A DNA stretch of 64,000 nucleotides from Pohlia nutans (lineage: Eukaryota > Streptophyta > Bryopsida > Bryales > Mniaceae). The stretch covers positions 4,776,501-4,840,500 of the forward strand of contig CM040086.1 of NCBI GenBank assembly GCA_022496805.1, in the 5' to 3' direction. The number at the start of each line of letters is the position of its first letter. The stretch's first letter is position 1. The translations under genes were made by a program, and so were the position numbers. A model generated the notes under the pieces. That model saw only the letters and a program-made list of their open reading frames with translations. It was not told where the DNA came from and searched no databases. Of this stretch, positions 47,790-59,500 are shown piece by piece.

Positions 47790-48337
47790 TTTATTTTTAA
47801 GTGACGGATCAACCATTGTATGTTGTTTGCCCTTTTTGTACGGGCATACCAAAATAGAAAATCTATTTCTATAGAAAATAAAAAATATTTTTAAATAGGA
47901 AATTAAATCTACTTTCCAACCCACTTTGAATCTTGCCAATCCGAGTTAAACTTTACCTAGGAGAAATTGTGAAATAAAATCACTTCTACATTGGCAAGTG
48001 TTAGAAAATTTACTATTTCGGGAAAGTTATGATGTTCTCTCCTTCGAAAAATTTGCAATTTCTGATTTTAGAATAGAATGTCTAGTTTTAACAAATCTTA
48101 CCGAATTTCAAATTCACAAAATAAATTTTCAAATTTTGAAATATATTTGAAGTTAAATGATTCTGAATTCATTAGAGATAATAAAAAGCTATTTTTTGAA
48201 ATTTGACCGTATCGATTATTAGTACACATCAATCTCTTCATTTTCTCTTTTGGACCAAACTTCATCATAGTTGATGAAGTAATTTCTTATAACACATTTC
48301 AGTTTTGCCGTTACCCCCTTCGTCATTTAGGAGTTAA
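47790..48337. mobile_element. possible TTAA-type MITE, right end only
   Basis: CGTCATTTAGGAGTTAAC ends at 48337 and resembles the family terminus. The left end may be near 47,793 (TTAAGTGACGG), which is weak. If real, it lies within TNP2 intron 50569-47719, just 5' of the LDVMH exon. Confidence 0.3.
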
Positions 48338-48489
48338 CAAAGATAATTACATGTGTTGCTATTGAATATAATTTCAGTACATATATAATTATTATGAAAT
48401 TCATTGTTCATGCTTTTCTCTTACAATTCAATGAAAAAAACAAAATGTCTAGAAGAAACTTTACAAATGCATTTATTAGAATTGGGACT

Positions 48490-48608
48490 ATAATGTATTA
48501 TACAATACACTATGGTGTGTCTCACTCGACTGTTCCGCGCCGGAATCTGTCGAGCTTACATCCCAAGCTCAAAAATGTCAATGTGCTCAACGGTACGGGT
48601 CCCACTAG
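48490..48608 (+). mobile_element. Helitron-like 3' terminus, copy 1
   Basis: A conserved segment ends in a small stem-loop (GTGC-TCAACG-GTAC), then GGGTCCCACTAG followed by T. The CTRR-T terminus preceded by a hairpin is typical of Helitron 3' ends. The copy at 54,723-54,830 on the opposite strand is clearly homologous (ATTATACAATACA, GGAATCTGTCGAG, CCCAAGCTCAA, GTGCTCAACGG). The 5' end is not located. Confidence 0.5.
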
Positions 48609-48659
48609 TGCTTTACAAAATGGTTTGGTTTACGGTATTTGACTCTACCTATTAAGGAA

Positions 48660-50560
48660 AATCATCTTTAGTATGGAAAGTCATTTTTAGAGAGTTTCAT
48701 TTTAAAGTCTGATTGAAACTTGACATAAACCGCTATTGTGAGGTAAAAAAAATCTCACTGTCTAATTCTGAATAACTATACCATAGAAATATTATGTAGC
48801 TAGCACAAGAGTACATAACTTTATGGATGGATGAAAACTGTCACCGTATATGGAAAACAGATGCATGAGAAATCATTTAGTGTCCAAAATTTAGTATCTA
48901 GGCCGCAAAATGGTAACACATACTTTATTACACCTCCATAAGGCCATTATTATTCAAAATTAAGACTCCTCATACATAATAATACATCGCACATAGTGTT
49001 TCTCAATTGCCATCATAGTGAAATGCATACCACAGACATGTTGTATTTCACCACTACAACGTTGTTGCCAAGCAAATGTTTCTAATTGCTTAGGAAAAAG
49101 GCTTCACCTGGGTAGACGCTACAAATTACTATGACCACTTCGAAACGGATATTACAGTATGCTAGATTTGGAAATTTTCATCATTCACACTGAGTTTCTC
49201 ACAGCATGGATACATTATCATACTGAGATTAACTTCAACTTTTCCCTACCACTTTGTTACACAGAAGCTACAATAGTTATGTCACTTCATTCTTGGACGC
49301 GCCAGCGTTCAGATTTTGGACGGTATATGATTTCTAAATATTCCTTTTACCACACATAGTGATGTTTTCTACCCAATGGTTACTTTTTAGGTTTTTATTT
49401 TATTTTGTTTTGCTAGTTCACTACCATTTGTACTGTACATACGGATCATCAAATTAAGACATTGCGAATGTTAGAAAATTAGCCAAAGTGGTCTCTGTGA
49501 AGTTTCGTTATTATTTTTAAAATAGCCTAAAAATGATTTTCCATAATAAGTAAATTCAATTAGAGAAAACTATACCATTTTGTAGTGCATGTTATTCCAC
49601 ATTCCACTGAAATATTTTAAAATAAAAATTTGTTAATTTCTGATTTGTAATTGAATTTCATTAAAAAACCTTGCAAAATAAATTTAAAAATATTATTAAT
49701 GAATATGATGAATTTAAGCGTGATGATGTTATATTTACATTGTAATCATAACTTTTACTTTTACATCAACTCAATTTTTATATTTTATCAATCATTTTAC
49801 CACTAATTTTTTAAAAATAGTGTTGAACCGTGACAACAAAGGGTTCAACATACTTTTTATATGAAGTTAGTGACTCCTACTTTTACACATCTCCAATGAC
49901 TGTGTATTATTGTAGTTAAGTTTCTTTTAATCCTACGGCACAGAAAAAAATTGAATGTTTTAAAAAATATACCCAACCTTCTGGTTTGCTGTATGACCAT
50001 GGAATCATGTTATCTTTTTCATCCTCAATAGCACTAATAACAACAATACCATTAATCATATTTGTATTTAATTCATGTAACATAAATCATATGTCTACTT
50101 CGACGACGAATTTCTACTAAATTTCGGTGAGAATATGAAATTACAATGGGTTTGAAAAACGATTTAACATAAGAATTTACCACTTACAAAATGTAAATGA
50201 AACTCACAATTTTCGTACAAACAATTTTATTTACAAGGCTTTTCTAAAAATAAATGATGCTGCAATTTCAATTCAACATAACAAATGAATTGAAATGCAT
50301 GTTATGTCTAAGAGCCGGCAAGTAGAGGTTTCGATGGCAATGGCAGTATCACTGGGGGTTTTTTTTATCTCAGAAATTTAAGCATATCCTAACCTCAATT
50401 TTCGGTTAATAAATTACGCTGTTATTTTACCTTCAATTAGAACAACAATGCGTTTTCTGTGTACAGTACTGTGCACTACGTCAGCGTAGACCTTCACTGT
50501 GGACGTTATCTACTTTGCTCACATCATAGTCCGGAATAATTAACACAATAGTTTTAAGAT
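48660..50560. other. TNP2 intron sequence, no gene
   Basis: AT-rich intronic sequence between the LPYYK and LDVMH exons. No exon or repeat of note. Confidence 0.5.
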
Positions 50561-50569
50561 TTTACTGAC

Positions 50570-51057
50570 CTTGTAATATGGGAGACGGAAAAAAATGGAT
50601 TTATCCTTCATCCCAGAGTCTTTCAAACTCAATGTCCTCTCGATAGCGACCTTCCGCCATTGCTTTAACCAGAACTTCCCAGAAGTCCTGCCAGGCTTGC
50701 TTACATTCAAGTATGACACGCCATTAAACTTGTTTTTGTTTCTATTAAGCCGATAACGATGCTTCATAGGTACATACTTTCTATGGCCAACGTAAATAAC
50801 TTTCTTCAAATAGGGACACTTTTTTGATTCAAGAACATTTGGACCACATGGGGGGCATGCCTTTAATCCTTGAGTTTGAAGAGAAGAACATACCCCATAA
50901 CCGGGAAAATCGTGGATAGACCACAAATAGCAAGCGTACAACTTGAAAGAACTCTGTGTATTGGCGTCGTACGCATCCACTCCGTCCATCCAGAGAGTAA
51001 GTAATTCATCCACCAATGGCTCCAGGTAAGTATTCATGTTCTTCACTTTTTTTTTTC
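50570..51057 (-). CDS. TNP2 exon with Cys-rich GLKACPPCGP motif
   Basis: Phase-1 acceptor (GGTGCAG) and phase-0 donor (TACAAG/GTCAGT). It contains NMNTYLEPLVDELLTLWMDG, FKLYACYLWSIHDFPGYG, the paired Cys of CPPCGP, and FFRLPYYK. The homologous exon part of the first TNP2 ends at the same intron position (LPYWK), so this intron is conserved. Confidence 0.8.
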
Positions 51058-51507
51058 CTGCACCATGCGACATGATATAAGAATACGTCACAACACTATA
51101 GCATATTCCTATACATGTATCTTCCAATACGGATGGGAACTATATACTTCACTTGTGATAACAATATCTGTAATTACAATGACTATATTATTAGATTATT
51201 AAAATTTGGAATTAAAATACCATATGAGTCTATTTAATTTCAAACACTGCCACGTTCTATGGTCTTAATTCAGAATTTACTAATTCGAGAATTAGTAAAT
51301 TCAGAACCGTCCACATGTTTCGTCCAGTTACTCAATACAACACTTTCAATGAGATTTTAAACATCAAAATTAGAAAATATTCACAACACTGTATCATTAT
51401 CTGAACATTTATAAATATATGCTAGGTGAATGAAGTAGGTTAATCACATAAACTGACATGCGCAAAAAACCAAAACCTAATAAAATAAAACAAGGATGCA
51501 TTTTTAC

Positions 51508-51880
51508 CTAGTACTATCATAGATAGTTGAATGTGGCCCTTGTGAATAGCTAGTTTAGGATTCAAGTTCAAAAGAGTTAGTGTAACCGGCCATATAGAAT
51601 GGCTGGCAGAGTTGTGCCTATAGGGGTTGAGTCCATCTATTCCGAGCTCCAACCAAACACTACGGGCATCTTGCATTTGAGGATACTTCTCTTCCACAAA
51701 TTACCATGCTGGACTATCTGCTGGAATCCTCATAATGTCGTCGTAACTACGATTATCTCGATGCCAAACCATCATAGGAGATAAAGTGTTGCTTCGGTAA
51801 TATGCCAGAAGCCTAGGAATCAAAGGAAAATACCACATTTTTTGCAAGCATCCCAATACATACAAACTCAGGATACCAAA
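51508..51880 (-). pseudogene. TNP2 exon YFPLIPR to LNPKLAIHK with in-frame TAA
   Basis: The frame reads WYFPLIPRLLAYYRSNT, MVWHRDNRSYDDIMRIPADS, PAW, TAA (51703-51701), FVEEKYPQ, then LGIDGLNPYRHNSASHSIWP. It ends at donor CTAG/GTAAAA in phase 1. It matches the canonical order of TNP2 motifs, so the stop is an internal lesion. The acceptor of this exon is not clear. Confidence 0.7.
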
Positions 51881-51982
51881 ATAGAGTTCATAGAATAGGG
51901 GTTTGAGTTAAGCATTATTTCATAATTGATATATTGAACAAAAAATATTTAATGTATGTCATTTCAATGTATTGTAGATTAC

Positions 51983-52567
51983 CTTTCTTGGCACATCTTT
52001 CTTTTGCGTGGTATCCGTGTAACGCGACATGTTGCACTTTGGGCAAAATTTCCAATTCGATTTTATTGGACCATAGTAAAGTGTTTGGTCACAAGGACAA
52101 GCATCGTACACCTTGTACTCAAGGCCAACATCTGCTAAAATCTTTCTTGCTTCAGCTCGTGATTTTGGCATTCTTGAATTAAAGCGACTTGGAATGACCT
52201 TCTCTGAAATGGCTTGGAAAATGGCATCCATGGCAATGTTGGATATTTTCTTCTCTGCTTGGATGCTCAGCAACAAGAATATAATTTCCAATCTGCTCAC
52301 GTCAGCTCCATCAAATATCATTGTTGCTGCCTCTGCTTCTATGAAAGACAGATCTGGACCTTTGTTTTTTTCGCCTATAGAAAGCACTGGTCCGTCTTCC
52401 CCACGCAGCATTTGCATATATTCATGCAGTACAAAGTTTTCATCCCACGTCGTTACTTCATCGTCATCTGTGAGGTCCGCTTCAAATTCCACAGCACCAG
52501 ATGTTGATGTCGGGGCTACATCGTGGGGGTCTTCCCAATTCACCCAATCAGGGTCAACAACCAGCAT
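51983..52567 (-). CDS. TNP2 exon with acidic stretch and CPKCNMSRY knuckle
   Basis: It ends at PRK/GTAATC in phase 0. The N-terminal half is acidic (LTDDDEVTTWDE). The C-terminal half is the usual TNP2 segment: KSRAEARKILADVGLEYKVY, the DACPCDQTLYY motif and CPKCNMSRY. The 5' limit (ATG 52567) is only the first Met in frame; an acceptor probably lies upstream. Confidence 0.75.
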
Positions 52568-52599
52568 TTGAGCATTGAATAGAGCCTGCTATCATAGAA

Positions 52600-54480
52600 G
52601 TATGTGAGAAATCTTTCAATGAAAGCTATTGACAGATTATGCAGGCCTGTTTCAGCCTTGTCAATTGTAGAGTGGGTGAATGAAATGGAGAAAACATGTA
52701 CATGTCCCTGTTATCTTTCAATCATAAATCATGTTACATGGACTTAAAGCCAGCAAAGAACATTATTTACATATTAACTCAAATTATGAATAATTTTTTT
52801 TAGTGGCGCTTTATTACAATAATTTTAAAAGGAAATATAAAACATACTTACTAACAAGGAAGCGTATCATGGATACAACTGTTTCTAATTCAATGACTCA
52901 CAAAAGAAAACAATATCAGTGCACGTAATTAAAATTCTGAAAAAATCTTTACGAATAGAAAAAAAGGTAGAGATATACATAGATGTATGCATGTCTGTAT
53001 GTAAGTATGTACGTATACATATATACATAAGGCTCACACATACATGCATACATATGCACACATTCACACATACATACACACATACATACATACACACACA
53101 TACATATATATATATAGGTAGGTATAATAGGAATATTTTTAAAAAATATGAAATTTTCTGTATTAGTAATGTTGTAAACAAACAGTAGTATTTTTGCCGA
53201 AGTGCGTCACATGTATTTTAGTTATCACTATTTCAATTTCCCAATGTCATTGTGTAAGTACTTCATTTGTACAATTTAAGACTAATGATTCAAAAGCTGA
53301 TGTATTGGTTACGCCTACATATCAATAAATTCAATATTATAGATGTGTTTTTATCTCTTAAAATGATATGCGAGTCAATATTATTTGAACCCATATGGAC
53401 TAGCATCTGTTGCATTGCCAACTTCTAATCATGTGCCTATGAAGGGGAATTAGTACGTAAATGTTTGGGACAATGTGTACAACGTATTTCATAAATGATT
53501 TCTCTTTAAATTGCAATTTGCTACACCGTGATCATGTTCCCAAGTGAATAATATGGTATGTTTCGTGACATATAACTTTACATACTTTGTAAAGTACATT
53601 ACTAAGATTGGAAAATATATGATTAGATTTCGGTGGATTTGATTTTGTTTCCAAACATTTACCTTACAATCTATGTGTACTTCTGAAATAACATTCGTTT
53701 AATTAACACATAGATGTTTACTTTGGAAGATAGGACGTCAGTTCCACAAGAACCCATTGTAATAGAAGTGTGATGTGTAATGTATTGTGGCACAAAAAAT
53801 GACAAATATTCCAAAAGATTACAACAGAAACAACACCCTCACACGTAAACTTACACTATGTTTCTATTCGATGTAATTCCGAATAATTATATAGTCGGTG
53901 TACTTTAATACTAAATTGGTGTATTTTTCATAGAAAAGGCATAATTTCATCCAATACTACACTAAATAAGTAGATTAGTGACAAATACACTAATTTTCAT
54001 AAACTTGTTGTAAGTTTTACTATTCACCAAATTTTTTACCCTCTATATTGGTCAATATGGGGATTTTTCAATAGGATTGGAATCAATGTCTTTGGTAATA
54101 TAATTTTTTCGAGAGTAAAAAATCTATAATATTTCCAAATCTTATAATTATCTAACACAAATCTACCTCTGTAGTGTAGTGCATATGTTTCCGACAGAAT
54201 TTTACATGAGCTTGTAACCATTCACTGCTGCAGGATTTCACATCGGTGAGGACATATCATATCATATTTTTTTAAACTCTGTGAACATATCATATTTTTT
54301 TTTAATTACACAGTTCATCCACTGTTAGGCAGGTTTCACAGCCACGTAGCCCAGATTTCTATGATAGTCATCCTCTGCGGCCTGTGACTTTTGTTTCTCA
54401 TAGCGTTAATTATTTATGTATGTTGTGAAACTGGTAGATATATGACTGCAGATCACTTCACACATCTATTATACAAAACA
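52600..54480. other. TNP2 intron sequence with (CA/TA) microsatellite
   Basis: No exon was found, although the missing TNP2 exon with the Trp-His-Gly-Glu motif should lie here. A mixed ACAT/ACAC/TATA microsatellite is at about 53,010-53,116. Confidence 0.5.
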
Positions 54481-54586
54481 ACATAATATGTTTCACTCCA
54501 CCGTTCCGCGCTGGAATCCGTTGAAGAGACAACCAAAGATATAAAACAAGTACTTGTCAATGTGCTGAACGCCCGGGATCCACTAG
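54465..54586 (+). mobile_element. Helitron-like 3' terminus, copy 2 (degraded)
   Basis: CACTCCACCGTTCCGCGCTG, then GTGCTGAACGCCCGGGATCCACTAG with T following. It is related to copy 1 but the hairpin is degraded. Confidence 0.45.
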
Positions 54587-54722
54587 TATATTTTATTGTA
54601 CGTTATGTAATTTGTAACGAAGAATTATTATATATTGAAATATTGGTACTATCAAAACTCCAAGAACAAAGGTATGGAAATACTAATACACATTTTTTGA
54701 CCACATTTTTTGTTATTGAGTA

Positions 54723-54835
54723 CTAGTGGGACCCGTGCCGTTGAGCACATTGAGCTTGGGTTGTCTCCTCGACAGATTCCAACGTGAACCGGTCGAGGGA
54801 GCCACATCATGATGTATTGTATAATAGATGATCAT
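54723..54835 (-). mobile_element. Helitron-like 3' terminus, copy 3 (minus strand)
   Basis: Read on the minus strand: TTATACAATACATC, GGAATCTGTCGAGGAGACAA, then hairpin GTGC-TCAACG-GCAC, then GGGTCCCACTAG followed by T. It is the best-preserved hairpin of the three. The element body would extend to the right, into the TNP2 first-exon region. Confidence 0.5.
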
Positions 54836-54892
54836 CCCAACGTCATATGTACTTAGTACACAAAATCCAAAATGTGATAGTAGTGATTGAAC

Positions 54893-55168
54893 CTGATATC
54901 TACTTGAAGTGTTGTGCAATCGAACATGGTCTTCCACAATTTTCAATAGTCGTAGTTGCGGTTTATCTTTTCTCGCACATTTGCAGCAAGGACAAAATAC
55001 TTTGTAAACAGGATTGGGGGGTATTTCTTCGCGGTCCTTATTTTTTCTTCCCTTACGCTTCTTCGTCCGTGTAGGACTGGTAGGAATAGGGGGAAGCGCA
55101 GTTGGCAATGTTGTGGGAGTTGCGGGGGTGAACCGCTCCACCCCGATCGGCTTGTAATCCCTGGGCAT
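54893..55168 (-). CDS. TNP2 exon 1, zinc-binding N-terminus
   Basis: ATG at 55168; 92 codons to the donor TATCAG/GTTCAA. A Pro/Thr-rich leader, a basic block (KKRKGRKNKD) and CPCCKC with a downstream His (VEDHVRLHN), which is the N-terminal module of TNP2 transposases. Confidence 0.75.
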
Positions 55169-55199
55169 TGTAAGATCTCTGCAAACATTGCATAAACCA

Positions 55200-56580
55200 T
55201 ATTAGTTACTTAATCCATGAACGACAATTCCTTTCCTGATACCACTTCCAAAATTTTATTTTATAGTCCATTCTAAGCATAATTCTATGTTTAATTTACT
55301 TTACCGTTATTCTAAAGAACTATAGATCTCTCTACGGTGCTCGGTTTGGAATTATAAAAAAACTTTTTGGTGCAATGGTGTAGAAGTTATGAGCATGATT
55401 CTCCCAAACTAAAACCAAGCCCGTGGGGATAGCATTGTCGTTTAAGGGTTAATAATATCTATAGTATGTGGACCAAAAAAGAGCCCAACATAAAATCCTC
55501 ATTGCTATTCGTAACTGTGGTACCGTGAACTTTTGATTCACATCAATAATTGCTAAATTGAAAAAGTAAAAAATTAAAAAAATTAAAAAAATTGCTCAAT
55601 AATTTTATTAGAAATGGTTGTATTGTCGACACACCCATTTCGAGTTCGTACCCAAAACCGTTGTGGCCTAAGTCCTTTATCTAGATTTTTAAAACACAGA
55701 TTGTACCTCATTTGTACGTTACAGCATATGATTAATTTTAGATACACCGAAAAATTTGCACTCAGTAAAGTAATTAAACACTTAATATTAATTCAAATTG
55801 AAAAATTCCTAGTATTTGTAATGCTAAAGGAGGAAAATAATCGTAAGCAAAATTCATGACTTCGAAGTGTAGAACACCTCTTATATGCCCGGTTATAAAT
55901 GACTCGATTTCATATAAATGACATGTAATTGTAGTAAATGAGGTACAGGCCATACAAGGAGAGGCTTAGTACTTCTGTTTTGCAAATATGTAACGAAGTA
56001 CAGTTTTAACAAGTTAAAATAGAACCCTGAGTGAATTTCACTACCCAATTCAGAATCATAGCCCATGTGATTACCCTACACAAATTAGCAGGGTTTAGGA
56101 AATTACGGAGGGCAAAGAGAAATTTTAGGACAAGTAAAAAGTAATTTTCTTTTTACCTACGGAGCAAAAACCCATGAGACCAACATCACTCGCGTCAGCC
56201 TTGATGACGGTTACCTAATTTTGCATGGGATGAGACACACTGGGAGATTACGATAGATTTGCTAGTCAAGTCGACATCATGGACATCAGCTACGCTTCCT
56301 TGAGCTACTCCATGTCGTCTTCTCTCTCAGTTTTTGTTCACTGTCGATGTAGTCCGGGTCCATGGCGGTAGTGTTCGCTTAGACTTTCTGCAGAAAACAC
56401 GTTCAGCAAGATTTTTATGTAGTTGCGAAGGAAGCAAATTGAAATCGGTGGTCCTGAAATTATTTTTGCGTCAAGGCAAGGGGGGAGCTCTTAGTAACAG
56501 CAGGGGTTGAGGGAGGTTTAAGAATTACTTAGTAGTGGACGTCTAGAAAGTCCGTAAGTGCTTCTAATTGGTTACAGTTG
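55200..56580. promoter_or_regulatory. divergent intergenic region between TNP2 and the TNPA-like gene
   Basis: This interval of about 1.4 kb separates the two head-to-head genes and must contain both promoters. A TTAA-type MITE end (GTCGTTTAAGGGTTAA) finishes at 55,452. I cannot place a TATA box with confidence. Confidence 0.4.
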
Positions 56581-56587
56581 CGGCGGT

Positions 56588-59500
56588 ATGAGGGACGGAG
56601 GCAGATACGGCAAGCGCAAGTGTACTGAGCCCGAGGCGGACCAGCGGGGGAAAATAATCGAGGAGGGACATGAAGACGACTTGAACAATGTTTTGCGCGA
56701 GAAGCCTATGGTTTCTCTATACCCGAGCAAGACAATTGGGGTTGCGGCCGCACCGGCGCCAGAAGCGCAGAGTGGGGAGAAGCCGAATGCGGCTGCTGTA
56801 CAAGCAACAGCAGAAAATGTGAGGACAAGCGGTACTAGTGGTAATGTGAGGACAAGCGGCGGTACCAGTGGGACGAAGGTGCACAGGACTGGCACACATT
56901 CTGCCAAACCGCCGTTGATAAGTACTGCAAGAAAGAAAACGAAGGCAGAGCAGTCAGGACCCGGCGGAAGCAAAATTAGAGGCAACACTAGAAAGTCTGC
57001 GACTCAAACTGAGGAAGCAAGGACGGCCAGTGGGAAAATGAAACGAAGCTTCCAGAAGTGCACTACACGACAAAATGGAGACGGCAACAACAATCTATCA
57101 TCAGTGAGAATGTCTATTTCTCAAAATGATACATACATGAACGTGACAATTCTCTCTCCTAGAAGCCAGCAGAAGAAAAAAGGTCGAAGCAGGGGTGCGA
57201 CTCGCCCAGCGGTGGAGACGTCGTCCAGCAGCGGCGATGACTCAGAAGAGGAGGAAGTCCGAGGCGGCCGGGAAGAAACGAGAACGGCATCGCAGTACGC
57301 AACTGCCGAAGAGGAACCGGAGGCTGAGGGTAATAGTGGCAGCGCCATGCAGTTGAGGAGGACTGCGGAACAGCGACACAACAGGAGTTCAAGGAGCGGC
57401 GGAACCGGACGATCGCTCCAAGCCACCCTCAGTGCTTTGCCAACGTCCAATCCGCGTGCAAAAGGCAACAGTGGAACGCCACCTAGAAGCCATGCAGTGG
57501 TCCAAACAGTGGAGTCTCCGGCACAAGTAAACATAAACCAGGCTACGCAAACTGAAGCTCCAGTCCAGCCAAGTTCGTTTTTACGCAGTGCAGTTTTATT
57601 ACAGACGGAGGAAGTACAAGCCGTGGAAGAAGTGTGCATGCCCAAGTTTCCAAAAGTCGAAGTACCTGAGGTGGAGCCCAACGTATCACAAGGAGTTGCG
57701 AAGGTTGAAACTGAAGCACGACCACGTGAAGACGGAGCAACAACCACTCCACTCCAGTATGCCACAAGTAAAACAACTCCGACACTTCCACCGAAAAGTC
57801 CAAGACTAGAGAGTGGACGCAGACTTACCCAAAATCCTGCACGTAGCACTTTTCAAAGTGCAAGTCACAGACTGGGCTTGCAAACTGCAGTTGGTGCCGT
57901 CGGTGGAAGAAGTCTTCAGAAACCAAACGAATGTGCTCCAAGTAGATCACGTCAGGACATGATGAATGACATGTGGAAGGAACTTCCAGCATCAGACCAA
58001 CCGAAATTACTTGAAGGAAAGAGAAAGGTATGTACAAAATGTGGAACTTGTAAATCAATTCATGTGAAATATCATTAATTAGGTATCCAATCAGTGACTT
58101 GTTATATTTAAAATGTCCTGCAATGCAAGGGGGAAAAGATAATATGTTTAAAGTGATCGTTGTATGTGACTTTGATTTACAAATTGTTCTTATTATTGGC
58201 TTTGAGAACTGTTTAAATAGTAATATATGTGACGGACGCATTGAACTTGTTAAAATATAATGTACTAAAGTAAGTGAACTAATATGAATTCTGAGTCGAT
58301 CATAGTCGAAATTATCATTGATTATTGTACAAGGTAATGTGTTGTATGTATAGTATGTTACTACATGCCTGTTAGTGTTGAATTACGATTTTTACGACAC
58401 TCTGATGTGACGGAGATGACACACAATTTTGTAGTCCTTCAGTACTGGGGGAGAACATGTCTTTGGTGATTTATACTTTCAGGTAGGTTGAAGTATGTAA
58501 ATTTAAAGTATTAGGTATGTAATTGTCACCATGTTCCCCTGCAACATCCAATTAAAAGAAGTAACAGAAAGCTTAAGGTAATCGGTTGTATTGAATACTG
58601 TGATGTGTAATGTATTTTGTTCACTCATTTCTCCTATTCAATAGAACCGATTACAGAAACCTTAAGGTAAAGCTAATCAGTGGAATCTCTACTTCGTTTG
58701 GTGTGCAATATAATTAAATAGGTATGAAGTAAGTGTATAATAATAGTATTTAAGTGTTGCTATGAAGGGGGGATATTATTGTTTGAGTTGATTCTTGTAG
58801 AAGTGAATGTTTTAAGAATTTTTGATGTGATTGTGTTTATTTACAGTATACATACAACTGTATGTAATTGTTTGATTGTTCTAGTTAGAGTGTACTGCAG
58901 TGCCGTACACTAATCGGTCCTAGTCAGAGATTCTATTATGTTAATGTTATAGTTAATGAATTTTATGTATAGTGTTATAGTAATCGTGTGTAATTGTAGA
59001 AATATTCCATTCGTTACCATGCAGTGTAGTGAATTGTAAGAGAACATATAAAATAATTAGAGAACATTTGAAATTGAATTCGTTGATACTTGAAGGGCTT
59101 CCAGTCAATATTGTTACATGGAGGGGGGTTTCTGTATAATCAAAGGAATTGGGTCTGGAAGTATTAATTTCTTCGGTTTGCATGTACAGAATTAGTCATA
59201 GGCCGGGACAGAAATAGCTAAATTGCAAAAAAGCAGTTGAAGTAGCCAATTATTTAAGGTAAATCGAGAGGCAGGTATGTAAAAAATTATCCCAATATAT
59301 ACACGGCCCATTGGGCTTCGACGTACTACACGAAAGTATATACCAATCTTAGCGATGTGATTTACTTGCTTTCTCAGTTATTTGATTTGCTTACAATATT
59401 AGCTACTTGAGTTGCTCAGTATTTCACCTACTTGATTCAACTTGCTAAGACAGTTTGATAATTACTCTATGTTATTCGTTGAAACATGACCGTCACCTAA

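Larger units (their letters stand above)
44831..55168 (-). pseudogene. CACTA transposase TNP2 (Transposase_21-DUF4218-DUF4216) with two in-frame stops
   Basis: Recognised minus-strand exons are 55168-54893, 52567-51983 (5' limit uncertain), about 51880-51508, 51057-50570, 47718-46188 and 45141-44831. Junction phases match where both sides are known (1 at 51508/51057; 0 at 50570/47718; 1 at 46188/45141). Exon 1 has ATG and the zinc-binding CPCCKC motif. Later exons carry ILADVGLEYKVYDACPC, the CPKCNMSRY knuckle, YFPLIPRLL, LGIDGLNPYRHNS, YLEPLVDELLTLW and GLKACPPCGP. The 47.7-46.2 kb exon has LLDVMHTEKNVC, then DUF4218 (LPLSLLDMQFHNIEHLVEE, RPEGSMAEGY), then DUF4216 (FYVDDPINDGWKLIVKVD). The last exon is acidic. 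TAA at 51703-51701 stands where a Lys is usual (PAW-stop-FVEEKYP), and TAG at 46770-46768 stands where a Trp is usual (FTE-stop-IL). An exon encoding the Trp-His-Gly-Glu region between exons 1 and 2 was not located. Confidence 0.8.

Noticed and set aside
56588..57849. Minus-strand frames opposite TNPA-like exon 1
   Set aside because: Shadow of a GC-rich plus-strand exon that is open, starts with ATG and splices in phase.
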